Shown here piece after piece: positions 36,038 to 43,477 of a stretch of DNA of 64,000 nt. Origin of the DNA: Chryseobacterium piscicola. Lineage in GTDB: Bacteria > Bacteroidota > Bacteroidia > Flavobacteriales > Weeksellaceae. The notes under the pieces were generated by a model. It saw only the letters and a list, made by a program, of their open reading frames with translations, was not told the origin of the DNA and searched no databases. Both the position numbers and the translations under genes were made by a program. Numbering within the stretch: position 1 is the stretch's first letter; each line of letters begins with the position of its first letter. The stretch covers positions 186,001 to 250,000 of the forward strand of contig NZ_FTOJ01000005.1 of assembly GCF_900156685.1 (NCBI RefSeq), in the 5' to 3' direction.

Positions 36038-37051
36038 ATGGAAAAACAATTTTCATTACAATCTTTTAATACCTTCGGTGTAGAAGCGAAAGCTAACTAT
36101 TTTGCAGAGGTAAATTCTATAGAAGAATTAATCCAAACCCTGCAACTCTACAGCTCTACAAACCTCCAAATTCTTTTCCTCGGTGGCGGAAGCAATATTC
36201 TTTTCACAAAAGATTTTGAAGGAGTGGTTATCAAATTAAACTTAAAAGGAATTTCTGAGGAAATTTTAAATGATAATGAAGTGCTGGTTACTGCAAAAGC
36301 AGGTGAAAACTGGCATGAATTTGTGCTTCACTGCTTAAATAAAAACTATGGCGGACTAGAAAACCTTTCTCTTATTCCGGGAAACGTAGGAACATCTCCC
36401 ATGCAGAATATTGGTGCTTACGGAACTGAAATTAAAGATGTTTTTGTAAGCTGCAAAGTTTTAAACCGTGAAACAGGAGAGTTGAAGGTTTTTGATCTCG
36501 AAAAATGCAGATTTGGTTACAGAGATTCTATTTTTAAGCAGGAAGAAAAAGGAAAATATGTAATACTTGAAGTTAGTTTTAAATTAACAACGCAGCAGCA
36601 TACAATCAAAACTGAGTATGGAGTAATTAAAACTGAACTACACAATTTAGGAATAGAAAATCCCACCATTCAGGATGTTTCCAAAGCAGTTATTAATATC
36701 CGACAAAGCAAACTTCCTGATCCTAAAGAATTGGGAAATGCCGGAAGTTTCTTTAAAAATCCCACGATTCCTTTGGTTCAATTTGAAGATTTAAAATTAA
36801 AATTTGAAAATATTCAGGGCTATCCGAATGGAGATTTTGTAAAAGTTCCTGCCGGCTGGCTTATCGAGCAATGTGGGTGGAAAGGAAGGCAGATAGGAAA
36901 TGTTGCATCACACAAACTTCAGGCTCTGGTAATCATCAATGCAACCGGAAATGCAACCGGAAAAGAGATTTTCGATTTTTCGACTGAAATTATTAATTCA
37001 GTAAAAGAAAAATATGGTATTGAGCTGGAGCGCGAAGTGAATATTATTTAA
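36038..37051 (+). CDS. murB: UDP-N-acetylenolpyruvoylglucosamine reductase
   Basis: 337 residues from the ATG at 36038 (MEKQFSLQSFNTFGVEAKAN); longer upstream starts would run back into the lipoprotein gene in another frame. FAD-binding motifs LFLGGGSNILFT and LSLIPGNVGTSPMQNIGAYG are present, as are the substrate-binding YRDSIFK and the catalytic serine region NAGSFFKNPTIP. Length and the C-terminal part fit type I MurB (as in E. coli). The enzyme uses NADPH to make UDP-N-acetylmuramate in the cytoplasm for peptidoglycan. It follows the lipoprotein gene by one base and ends at a strong terminator. Confidence 0.96.
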   Translation: MEKQFSLQSFNTFGVEAKANYFAEVNSIEELIQTLQLYSSTNLQILFLGGGSNILFTKDFEGVVIKLNLKGISEEILNDNEVLVTAKAGENWHEFVLHCLNKNYGGLENLSLIPGNVGTSPMQNIGAYGTEIKDVFVSCKVLNRETGELKVFDLEKCRFGYRDSIFKQEEKGKYVILEVSFKLTTQQHTIKTEYGVIKTELHNLGIENPTIQDVSKAVINIRQSKLPDPKELGNAGSFFKNPTIPLVQFEDLKLKFENIQGYPNGDFVKVPAGWLIEQCGWKGRQIGNVASHKLQALVIINATGNATGKEIFDFSTEIINSVKEKYGIELEREVNII

Positions 37052-37078
37052 AATGATGATATTTACTTTTAAAATAAT

Positions 37079-37118
37079 AAAAAAGCATTCTTTTAATAGG
37101 TTAAAAGAATGCTTTTTT
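37079..37118. terminator. Bidirectional terminator between murB and the antiporter gene
   Basis: AAAAAAGCATTCTTTTAA pairs with TTAAAAGAATGCTTTTTT around TAGG; T runs on both strands between two convergent genes. Confidence 0.9.
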
Positions 37119-37137
37119 ATTAATGGTAAACAAAAGA

Positions 37138-39420
37138 TTAAGGATTAGAAATAATCAAAGTGGAAGGGATGTCAGATAACCAGAGGCTTTTAGAATCAAT
37201 CAGTCCGCGCCAGCTTTTTTTGCTAATCAGCATCAGGTTCTGAGCTTGCAGAAAATCTTTTTCAATTTGTTTTTCGTTGTATAAAGTAATGTGATTTGGA
37301 GCCACTTGTTCGATGCTTCTGATGAGCTCTTTCACCTCAATGTTGTTCTTTATCTGCCCTGCAATATCTAGGATAATAATCTGAGAATTGTTATTATTAA
37401 TCAGTCTTTTTGCGTATTCTAGCAGATAAAAATCACTCAAATTAAATATTGGAATGAAAACTCTGTCTGCAGAAGCAAATTTTCTGTTTACCAAAACACC
37501 CACGGGGATATTGGTATTATCCAAAATCTGCAAAGTAGAATCATCGAACGGAGAATTATTAAAAATATTGCTTTTTCCTTTTACGGTATTGAGTAGTTTT
37601 TCAGGATTAATAATTTTTGTGGTAAAACCGAGAAGTCTTCCGAGCAAACTTCCTTCATACATTGATTTCCCGAGCATAATTAAAAGAAGATCGTAATTTC
37701 CTTTATTTGAAATGCTTGTAAGGTCATTTTCTATATCAGTAGAAACTTTAAAGAGTGTTGTTACTTCAAGTGAAAGCTCCTTTGAAGTTTCAATGACGTT
37801 TTTAAACTGTTCTTTTTCGAAATCTTCTATATCAAAAGCGTGCAGTTCGTCTACAGGAGCAATATTCATGGCGGTAATATTCTTGTTACTATGCATTTTG
37901 CGGCTGAGATTATCGGCGAGTTTTAGCAATGTACTTCCAGATTCCGGAGTTTCAAAAGACAGAAGAATTCTGTATTTCGCATCATTTTCGTCATTTTCTT
38001 CCTCTTCCAATGAAGATTTATTTCCTTTAAATAAATAATTAATGAGATCAAGACAAGGTCCGGTCATAAACGTGGTAAATAATGCCATGATGACGAGCAT
38101 TGCAAACAATTCTGGTCCTAAAACGCCTAAATCATATCCTATGTTCAATACAATCAGCTCTGTCAGTCCTCTTGTATTCATCAAAGCACCAATTGTAAGA
38201 CTGTCTTTCCAGCTTAATTTTAAAAATCTGGCCGTTAAAGCACTTCCTACAAATTTTCCTATGACGGCGGTAAGTATAATAAATCCACCTATTTTCCAGA
38301 GATGTAAATCATTTAATAACCCAATTTGTGTTCTTAAACCCGTGAATACGAAGAATAACGGAAGCAATAAAACTAAAGCAACATCTTCAATTTTTTCTAT
38401 GAAAAGGTTTCGGAATTTCACGTTTTCCGGCATTATTGCACCCGCCATAAAAGCTCCAAACAGGGCATGTATTCCGATAACTTCTGTTGCGTACGATGAG
38501 ATAATCAATATTAAGAAAAACACGGCTACTAAACCTTTGCTTATAAAACCTTTACCTTTTTGAGATTCTGCAATTCTATGTAAGAATGGTCTCACCGCTT
38601 TAATCATGATAAAAACATACACAATCGCCAAGATAATTACGAAAATAGATCCTGAAAAAGATCCTGCTTTTACCACCGCAATTACGGCTGCCAAAATACA
38701 CCATGCAGTGATGTCGTCGGCTGCTGCACAAGTGATAACAACGGTTCCAATTTTAGTTTTATGAAGGTTTCGTTCTTGTACAATTCTTGCAAGAACCGGA
38801 AATGCGGTAATGCTCATTGCAATCGCTATAAATAAAGCAAATGAACTGAACTGAATTCCTTCCGGCGCAAACTCTTTATAAATAAAATAAGACAAACCAA
38901 CTCCCAATGCAAAAGGTATGATTATACTTGCGTGGCTGATTACAACTGCATCGTGTGCTTTTTTTCTTAAAACACTCAAATCGAGTTCCATTCCTACGAT
39001 GTACATGAAGAGAATTAAACCAATCTGACTTAAAAACTGTAAATTTCCTAAGGATTCTTTCGGGAAAATAAATGCTGAAAGTTCGGGAAAATAAAAACCA
39101 AAAAGGGAAGGCCCTAAAACAATACCTGCAATCATTTCGCCGATAACGGAAGGTTGTTTTAGTTTAACGCAGATCCAGCCGAATAGTTTTGCCACCATGA
39201 TTATGGTAACAATTTGTGTAAGCAAAAGTGCTAATGGATGATGCAGATTAGATAAAAAAGAATCGGTAAATGTTTCCCACATCGTATTTCCGGTAGCTTT
39301 GTTTACCGGAATTTTTTCTCCAATTTCAAGGGTTTTTCCTTCTACAAAAAAACAATACATCAATGCCGAGAAAAAGATAATCGTCGCTACATAAAAAATA
39401 ATATTTCTATATTTCCCCAT
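37138..39420 (-). CDS. CPA2-type cation:proton antiporter with C-terminal soluble domain
   Basis: 760 residues from the ATG at 39420 (an ATG six bases earlier is equally possible). One N-terminal membrane helix precedes a periplasmic loop, then about 12 helices of the Na+/H+ exchanger type: KLKQPSVIGEMIAGIVLGPS, LILFMYIVGMELDL, and the ion-binding pair AADDITAWC. After about residue 465 comes a cytoplasmic region that resembles two UspA-like halves (YRILLSFETPESGSTLLKLA, RVFIPIFNLSDFYLLEYAKR). Similar proteins in Bacteroidota exchange K+ or Na+ for protons and the soluble part is thought to regulate them. Single gene, convergent with murB. Confidence 0.9.
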   Translation of the reverse strand: MGKYRNIIFYVATIIFFSALMYCFFVEGKTLEIGEKIPVNKATGNTMWETFTDSFLSNLHHPLALLLTQIVTIIMVAKLFGWICVKLKQPSVIGEMIAGIVLGPSLFGFYFPELSAFIFPKESLGNLQFLSQIGLILFMYIVGMELDLSVLRKKAHDAVVISHASIIIPFALGVGLSYFIYKEFAPEGIQFSSFALFIAIAMSITAFPVLARIVQERNLHKTKIGTVVITCAAADDITAWCILAAVIAVVKAGSFSGSIFVIILAIVYVFIMIKAVRPFLHRIAESQKGKGFISKGLVAVFFLILIISSYATEVIGIHALFGAFMAGAIMPENVKFRNLFIEKIEDVALVLLLPLFFVFTGLRTQIGLLNDLHLWKIGGFIILTAVIGKFVGSALTARFLKLSWKDSLTIGALMNTRGLTELIVLNIGYDLGVLGPELFAMLVIMALFTTFMTGPCLDLINYLFKGNKSSLEEEENDENDAKYRILLSFETPESGSTLLKLADNLSRKMHSNKNITAMNIAPVDELHAFDIEDFEKEQFKNVIETSKELSLEVTTLFKVSTDIENDLTSISNKGNYDLLLIMLGKSMYEGSLLGRLLGFTTKIINPEKLLNTVKGKSNIFNNSPFDDSTLQILDNTNIPVGVLVNRKFASADRVFIPIFNLSDFYLLEYAKRLINNNNSQIIILDIAGQIKNNIEVKELIRSIEQVAPNHITLYNEKQIEKDFLQAQNLMLISKKSWRGLIDSKSLWLSDIPSTLIISNP

Positions 39421-39426
39421 AATCAT

Positions 39427-39794
39427 TAGTCATTTTATTAAAGTGCAAATTTCATAAGAATAAACGGATGTTTGAACTCTGTTTTTTTGAAATGTAACAA
39501 ATACTAAAAATAATGTAATGAAAACTATTTTGACGCAAGAAGAAAAACGATTTCTTTTACCTGATGACCAATAATGAAAGACTCAGGAAGTGAAAATTTA
39601 TATAATAGATGTATTTTTTTTTGAATACTTCCAATGCTTAAAAATCTAAAATTTCGGATATTGGCTGCCTATTAATGTATTGATGATTTTAAAAAAGAGT
39701 GCTAAACGAGCAGTAGTGATAAAATCCGTATGAGCTTCGTGTTGATATTACAGGATTATTATGAAAAGCAGACAGTGATAAAATCTTTCACACG
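39427..39794. other. Gene-free region between the antiporter and response-regulator genes
   Basis: 368 bases with no convincing frame; the longest start-to-stop peptide noted (MKTILTQEEKRFLLPDD, from 39518) has no support. The 12-mer AGTGATAAAATC occurs twice (near 39715 and 39775). No strong terminator hairpin was seen after the response-regulator gene. Confidence 0.45.
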
Positions 39795-40505
39795 CTATTT
39801 CCCAAACATTTCCATTATAGAATTTCGGTAAGTTTCGCCAATTTGCAGCTTCAAAAAATGATCTGATCCTGTAGAAATAGTCGTGATAATTTCGTTGGTA
39901 GATAAAACTTTTACAGAAGACAAAGCAATGATTTCTTTTTTGTTGACTTGTGCAAAATCTTTCGGCGGAAGCATTTCCAAAAGAGATTTGAAATTGAGGT
40001 TTTTAAGGACAATTACCGTTCCGTCTTTCAGTATAATATCTTTATCGCGGCTGTCGATTTCGGAGGTTTTGATGTAAGAAATCTGTTCAGTGAATATTGT
40101 AGATTTACCGATGTTGGTATTCCATTCTATGAATTCTTTTTTGTGAGTTTTTGTTAAAATAATTTTAGCTTTTTCGAATGCCTGTATCAGTCTTTCAATT
40201 TTAATTGGTTTTCTTACATAATCCACCACATTCAAATCATAGGCTTCGGCTGCGTATTCTTTATAGGCTGTCGTAAAAATAATTTTTTTGGAACCTGAGA
40301 TAAGCTCGGCAACCTGTAAACCTGTCATTCCTGTCATTTCAATATCCAAAATACAGAGATTGCAGTCTATGTTTTCTATTTCGCTCAGGAAGATTTTAGG
40401 GTCATTAAAAGCCTTTACCACTTCTACATCTTCTATTTGTTCGCACAAGAGTTTTAGGTAGCTTATTGCCAGCAATTCATCATCAAGAATAACGCATTTT
40501 ATCAT
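39795..40505 (-). CDS. LytTR-type response regulator
   Basis: 236 residues. Residues 1-118 are a receiver domain with the acidic pair in ILDDELLA, phosphoacceptor D54 in CILDIEMTGMTGLQVA, Thr in IIFTTAYKEYA and Lys in VVDYVRKPI. Residues about 135-232 form a LytTR DNA-binding domain (ISYIKTSEIDSRDKDIILKD, LEMLPPKDFAQVNKKEIIAL). LytTR regulators bind direct repeats and often control surface, polysaccharide or metabolism genes. The gene overlaps the end of the partner kinase gene by 23 bases, so the two form a two-component system. Confidence 0.93.
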   Translation of the reverse strand: MIKCVILDDELLAISYLKLLCEQIEDVEVVKAFNDPKIFLSEIENIDCNLCILDIEMTGMTGLQVAELISGSKKIIFTTAYKEYAAEAYDLNVVDYVRKPIKIERLIQAFEKAKIILTKTHKKEFIEWNTNIGKSTIFTEQISYIKTSEIDSRDKDIILKDGTVIVLKNLNFKSLLEMLPPKDFAQVNKKEIIALSSVKVLSTNEIITTISTGSDHFLKLQIGETYRNSIMEMFGK

Positions 40506-41253
40506 AGAATTTGCCTAAATTGATTGTTAATTCTGCCGTGAAGACACCGTTTTTTGAATTTTTCTGAAGGGTGTAAAAATTATTATAAATCATTTTCAAT
40601 CTCTGATCTAGAGACTGACTTCCGAACCCGCTGTGGTCTTTATGAAGAATGGTTTTCAAAGAAGCTTTATTGCTTACTTTCATAGAAAATATTCCGCCAT
40701 TAAGCTCCATTTGAATAGAAATAAATGAATCTTGTGCTAGAAAATCGGTATGTTTAAAGGCATTTTCAATTAAATCAACAGAAATAAGCGGGGCAAAAAC
40801 TTTTTCCTCAAAAACAGAATCAGATTTATCAATTTTAGATTTAATTCTGAAATCAAAAAGCGGGTTCACCTTTATTTTATTGATTTCGATGAGGCTTATA
40901 GCAAAACTCAATTCCTCTTTCGGACTCACAAATTTGTTATTGCTTTCATAGAGAATATAGTCTAAGACATTCGCCAGTTTATCGAGTGACATATAGGTTT
41001 GGTAGGCGTGAGACTGTACAGAATTCAGAATGTTTTTAAATAAATGAGGATTCAGCTTCGTTCCGATGTGTTCTAATTGTACTTCATTCAGTCTATTTTG
41101 AATGAGTTTATTGCTTTCAGAAAGCTTGATGTTTTTATTCTTTAAATGCTGATTTCGGCCAAAAAGATAAATACTTAAACTCAAAAATAAAAATAGGATA
41201 AAAACTACAATAAAAATCAGATAGTCTTGAATCAAGTAGAGATTGTCTTCCAT
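40483..41253 (-). CDS. LytS-like sensor histidine kinase
   Basis: 256 residues: one N-terminal membrane helix (YLIFIVVFILFLFLSLSIYL), a short coiled coil, then the His_kinase (PF06580) domain with H70 in KLNPHLFKNILNS. The usual box is NPHFLFN; here it is NPHLFKN, with the His kept. The ATP-binding part has LISVDLIENAFKH as N box and a glycine-poor loop around HSGFGSQSLDQRLKMIYN. There is no sensor domain apart from the helix, so it may sense the membrane or a partner protein. It lies 21 bases after a small membrane protein gene that follows ald, and overlaps its response regulator. Confidence 0.9.
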   Translation of the reverse strand: MEDNLYLIQDYLIFIVVFILFLFLSLSIYLFGRNQHLKNKNIKLSESNKLIQNRLNEVQLEHIGTKLNPHLFKNILNSVQSHAYQTYMSLDKLANVLDYILYESNNKFVSPKEELSFAISLIEINKIKVNPLFDFRIKSKIDKSDSVFEEKVFAPLISVDLIENAFKHTDFLAQDSFISIQMELNGGIFSMKVSNKASLKTILHKDHSGFGSQSLDQRLKMIYNNFYTLQKNSKNGVFTAELTINLGKFYDKMRYS

Positions 41254-41274
41254 TCTGGAGGATATTTAAACAGT

Positions 41275-41646
41275 CTATTTAAGCTTTTTCAAAGAATTCA
41301 AAACTGCTTTTTCTGCACATTTTTCAAAAGTAATCTCAAACTTAGGATTTTTCTCAGGATAGGTCAGTAAGTAGCTTGGGCAGGGTTTTTTCTGCGTATT
41401 GCTGCGGTCAAAATCTATTTTTCCTAGAGTAATGATACTGTCTTTTAGAAATTTTTCTTCCACTTTTAAAGCCATCATTTCAGCTTTAAAGTTATCGGAA
41501 TATTGAAATTCTTTAGAAAGTGTTTCGGCAATGACGCGGCTGTTGGGCAAATAACCGCTACAGCTTGCACCTTTGGCATTTAAAACAAAAAATACGATGA
41601 TAAAACCGGGAAGAAGCCCGATTGTGAAAAATTTTATTTTTTTCAT
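41275..41646 (-). CDS. Small membrane-anchored or exported protein, unknown function
   Basis: 123 residues. An N-terminal hydrophobic segment (FFTIGLLPGFIIVFFVLNAK) acts as signal or anchor. The outside part has cysteines in ASCSGYLPNSR, KKPCPSYLLTYP and FEKCAEKAV, which could form disulfides. I do not recognise the family. Its ATG follows the ald stop codon with no gap, and the kinase gene follows after 21 bases, so it sits in the middle of an ald-kinase-regulator run and could be the sensing partner of the kinase, which is speculation. Confidence 0.75.
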   Translation of the reverse strand: MKKIKFFTIGLLPGFIIVFFVLNAKGASCSGYLPNSRVIAETLSKEFQYSDNFKAEMMALKVEEKFLKDSIITLGKIDFDRSNTQKKPCPSYLLTYPEKNPKFEITFEKCAEKAVLNSLKKLK

Positions 41647-42840
41647 TTAGAAAAGTAAAAGATTGATATCATGATAAGTAAGCCCAAAACGGTCGCAAAT
41701 CACTTTTTTTGTATGTCTACCTTTGTACATATAAAGGCTCTGTTTCATTTCGTTTCTTTTGTGAAGCATATTTTCAAAACCACCTTCTTCATCATAATTT
41801 AAGATATAAGACAAGAAAAAATTAGAGATAGCTTTGGTTGTTGTACGCGGCATTTTTGAGGTAAGATTCGGTAATCCACAGTGAATAACGCCGTGTTTTA
41901 TGATATAAGGATCATCCATTGTAGTAAGCTCAGATGTTTCTATTACTTTTCCGTTATCGATGGTAATATCTATTATAACAGTTCCTTTTTTCATGTTTGC
42001 CACCATTTCTTCGGTCACAATTGGCATCATATTCATTCTCGGTAATGCCCCGATTACTACATCTGCACGTCTCAATGCTTTTTTAAGTTCTTTCGGATCT
42101 ATGATTGACGTTGGCACTCTGCTGTCAACCAACGTGTGAAGTCTTCTTAGTTTTGATAGTGAGTTGTCGAAAACCCTAACGCTGGCTCCCAGTCCTATAG
42201 CGGCTTTTGTTGCAAATTCTCCTACAATTCCAGCTCCTATAATGACTACTTCTGCTGGTCTTACACCAGTAATTCCGCCAAGCATCAAACCGTTTGAAAG
42301 CGCTAAAAGTTCTGAGGCATATAAAATAGAAACCGTACCCGCAATTTCGCCAATTAATCTTACAAGAGCCAATTGTTTGTATTCGTCTGAGATAAATTCA
42401 AAAGCAATGGCATTTATTTTTTTCTCCGCAAGTCTGCAGAAATAATCTTTGTCTCTAAGGTTAATCTGTAATGCTGAAACCAAATAAGTATTAGGTTTTA
42501 AGTACTCGATTTCTTCGTCAGTTGGCGGATTTATTTTTAATACTAAATCTTGCCCAAAAGCCTCTTTCGCATCGTTGGTAATTCTTGCTCCAGATTCAGA
42601 GTATTGAAGATCGGTAAAAAAAGATCCTTGTCCGGCACCAGCTTCTATAATGATTTCGTGGCCGTGTTCTACCAAAACCTGTACCGCATCTGGGGTAATG
42701 CAAGTACGCCTTTCGTTGAGGCAAGTTTCTTTGGGAATTCCTATACTAAACTGTTTACCTTTTTTGATGACCTCAAGTTTTTCTTCTTTAGGCATCAGAT
42801 CTTCTTCTGTAAACGGAGTAAAAATATTGGTGGTGCTCAT
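41647..42840 (-). CDS. ald: Alanine dehydrogenase
   Basis: 397 residues. The N-terminal catalytic part has IGIPKETCLNERRTCITP, and the NAD-binding part has VIIGAGIVGEFATKAAIGLG then an acidic residue in VRVFDNSLSKLRRL. GTVIIDITIDNGKVIETS and IIKHGVIHCGLPNLTSKMP fit the alanine dehydrogenase/transhydrogenase-alpha family; length and single-domain form favour alanine dehydrogenase. It is slightly longer at the N-terminus (MSTTNIFTPFTEEDLMPKEE) than Bacillus Ald, as usual in Flavobacteria. It interconverts alanine and pyruvate plus ammonia. First gene of a probable ald-small protein-kinase-regulator unit. Confidence 0.9.
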   Translation of the reverse strand: MSTTNIFTPFTEEDLMPKEEKLEVIKKGKQFSIGIPKETCLNERRTCITPDAVQVLVEHGHEIIIEAGAGQGSFFTDLQYSESGARITNDAKEAFGQDLVLKINPPTDEEIEYLKPNTYLVSALQINLRDKDYFCRLAEKKINAIAFEFISDEYKQLALVRLIGEIAGTVSILYASELLALSNGLMLGGITGVRPAEVVIIGAGIVGEFATKAAIGLGASVRVFDNSLSKLRRLHTLVDSRVPTSIIDPKELKKALRRADVVIGALPRMNMMPIVTEEMVANMKKGTVIIDITIDNGKVIETSELTTMDDPYIIKHGVIHCGLPNLTSKMPRTTTKAISNFFLSYILNYDEEGGFENMLHKRNEMKQSLYMYKGRHTKKVICDRFGLTYHDINLLLF

Positions 42841-42895
42841 TTTTCGGGATGGATTTTGACTGACAAAAAATTAAAAATCAGTCGGTTTCACAAGG

Positions 42896-42925
42896 CAAAT
42901 ATACAGAATATTTATTCGAATTCAA
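42896..42925 (-). promoter_or_regulatory. Promoter of ald (TTG-N19-TATATTTG)
   Basis: Minus strand TTG (42925-42923), 19 bases, TATATTTG (42903-42896), placed at the 3' end of tsaE. A GACTGA/TCAGTC inverted repeat at 42858-42883 lies in the leader. Confidence 0.6.
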
Positions 42926-43319
42926 TTTCTCTTGTCTCGCCGTTATTTTCAATATTCATGGTATGAAAGCCAAGTCCGTGAAGTTCTTCTTCATACACTT
43001 CAGGCCATTCTATAATGCAAAGAAAAGAGTTGTCTAGATATTCTTCAATGCCAATGTCATACACTTCTTCAATGTTTTTTAAACGGTACAAATCAAAGTG
43101 AAATACTTTTCCTTTAGGAGAATCGTATTCATTCACAATAGAGTAAGTGGGAGAGTTGACCTCGTCTTCACTGCCCAAATTTTTCATTAAGATTTGTGTA
43201 AATGTGGTTTTCCCTGCGCCTAAATTTCCTTTTAATAAAAGAATATTGTGCTTCAATTGTGGCAAAATTTCGGCGGCCACATCCTGCCATTGTTCTAATT
43301 TTCTGATCTCGAAATGCAT
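42912..43319 (-). CDS. tsaE: tRNA threonylcarbamoyladenosine biosynthesis ATPase TsaE
   Basis: 135 residues from the ATG at 43319 (MHFEIRKLEQWQDVA). An upstream ATG at 43376 would add 19 residues, but a promoter (TTTG-N18-TAATTTTA, 43367-43338) lies inside that extension, so the shorter form is preferred. Walker A GNLGAGKTT is at residues 31-39, and SPTYSIVNEYD, VFHFDLYRL and LCIIEWPE are the TsaE hallmarks. It works with TsaB and TsaD to make t6A37 in tRNAs reading ANN codons. Upstream and divergent is dnaG; downstream is ald after 71 bases. Confidence 0.94.
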   Translation of the reverse strand: MHFEIRKLEQWQDVAAEILPQLKHNILLLKGNLGAGKTTFTQILMKNLGSEDEVNSPTYSIVNEYDSPKGKVFHFDLYRLKNIEEVYDIGIEEYLDNSFLCIIEWPEVYEEELHGLGFHTMNIENNGETREIEFE

Positions 43320-43337
43320 GTAGTTTATTTGAGGCTG

Positions 43338-43367
43338 TAAAATTAGCAAACGTTTTGCTCTTTCAAA
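43338..43367 (-). promoter_or_regulatory. Promoter of tsaE (TTTG-N18-TAATTTTA)
   Basis: Minus strand TTTG (43367-43364), 18 bases, TAATTTTA (43345-43338); the last base differs from the consensus. It supports the ATG at 43319 as start. Confidence 0.45.
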
Positions 43368-43433
43368 ACTTTTCATTCAGGAATACTTAAAGCTTTGAAA
43401 ATTTAATCATTTTTAAGTGTTTACAGAATTAGA

Positions 43434-43472
43434 TTTGATTATAAAAATACAACTTAAATTTGCCTATTTTTG
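43434..43472 (+). promoter_or_regulatory. Tandem -7 boxes before dnaG
   Basis: TTTG (43434-43437), 17 bases, TAAATTTG (43455-43462), then a second box TATTTTTG (43465-43472) ending 5 bases before the ATG at 43478. The second would give a leaderless mRNA. Confidence 0.6.
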
Positions 43473-43477
43473 CCTAA

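Noticed and set aside
38042-38563. A 173-codon plus-strand frame inside the antiporter gene
   Set aside because: Antisense to clear membrane helices of the antiporter; no independent support.
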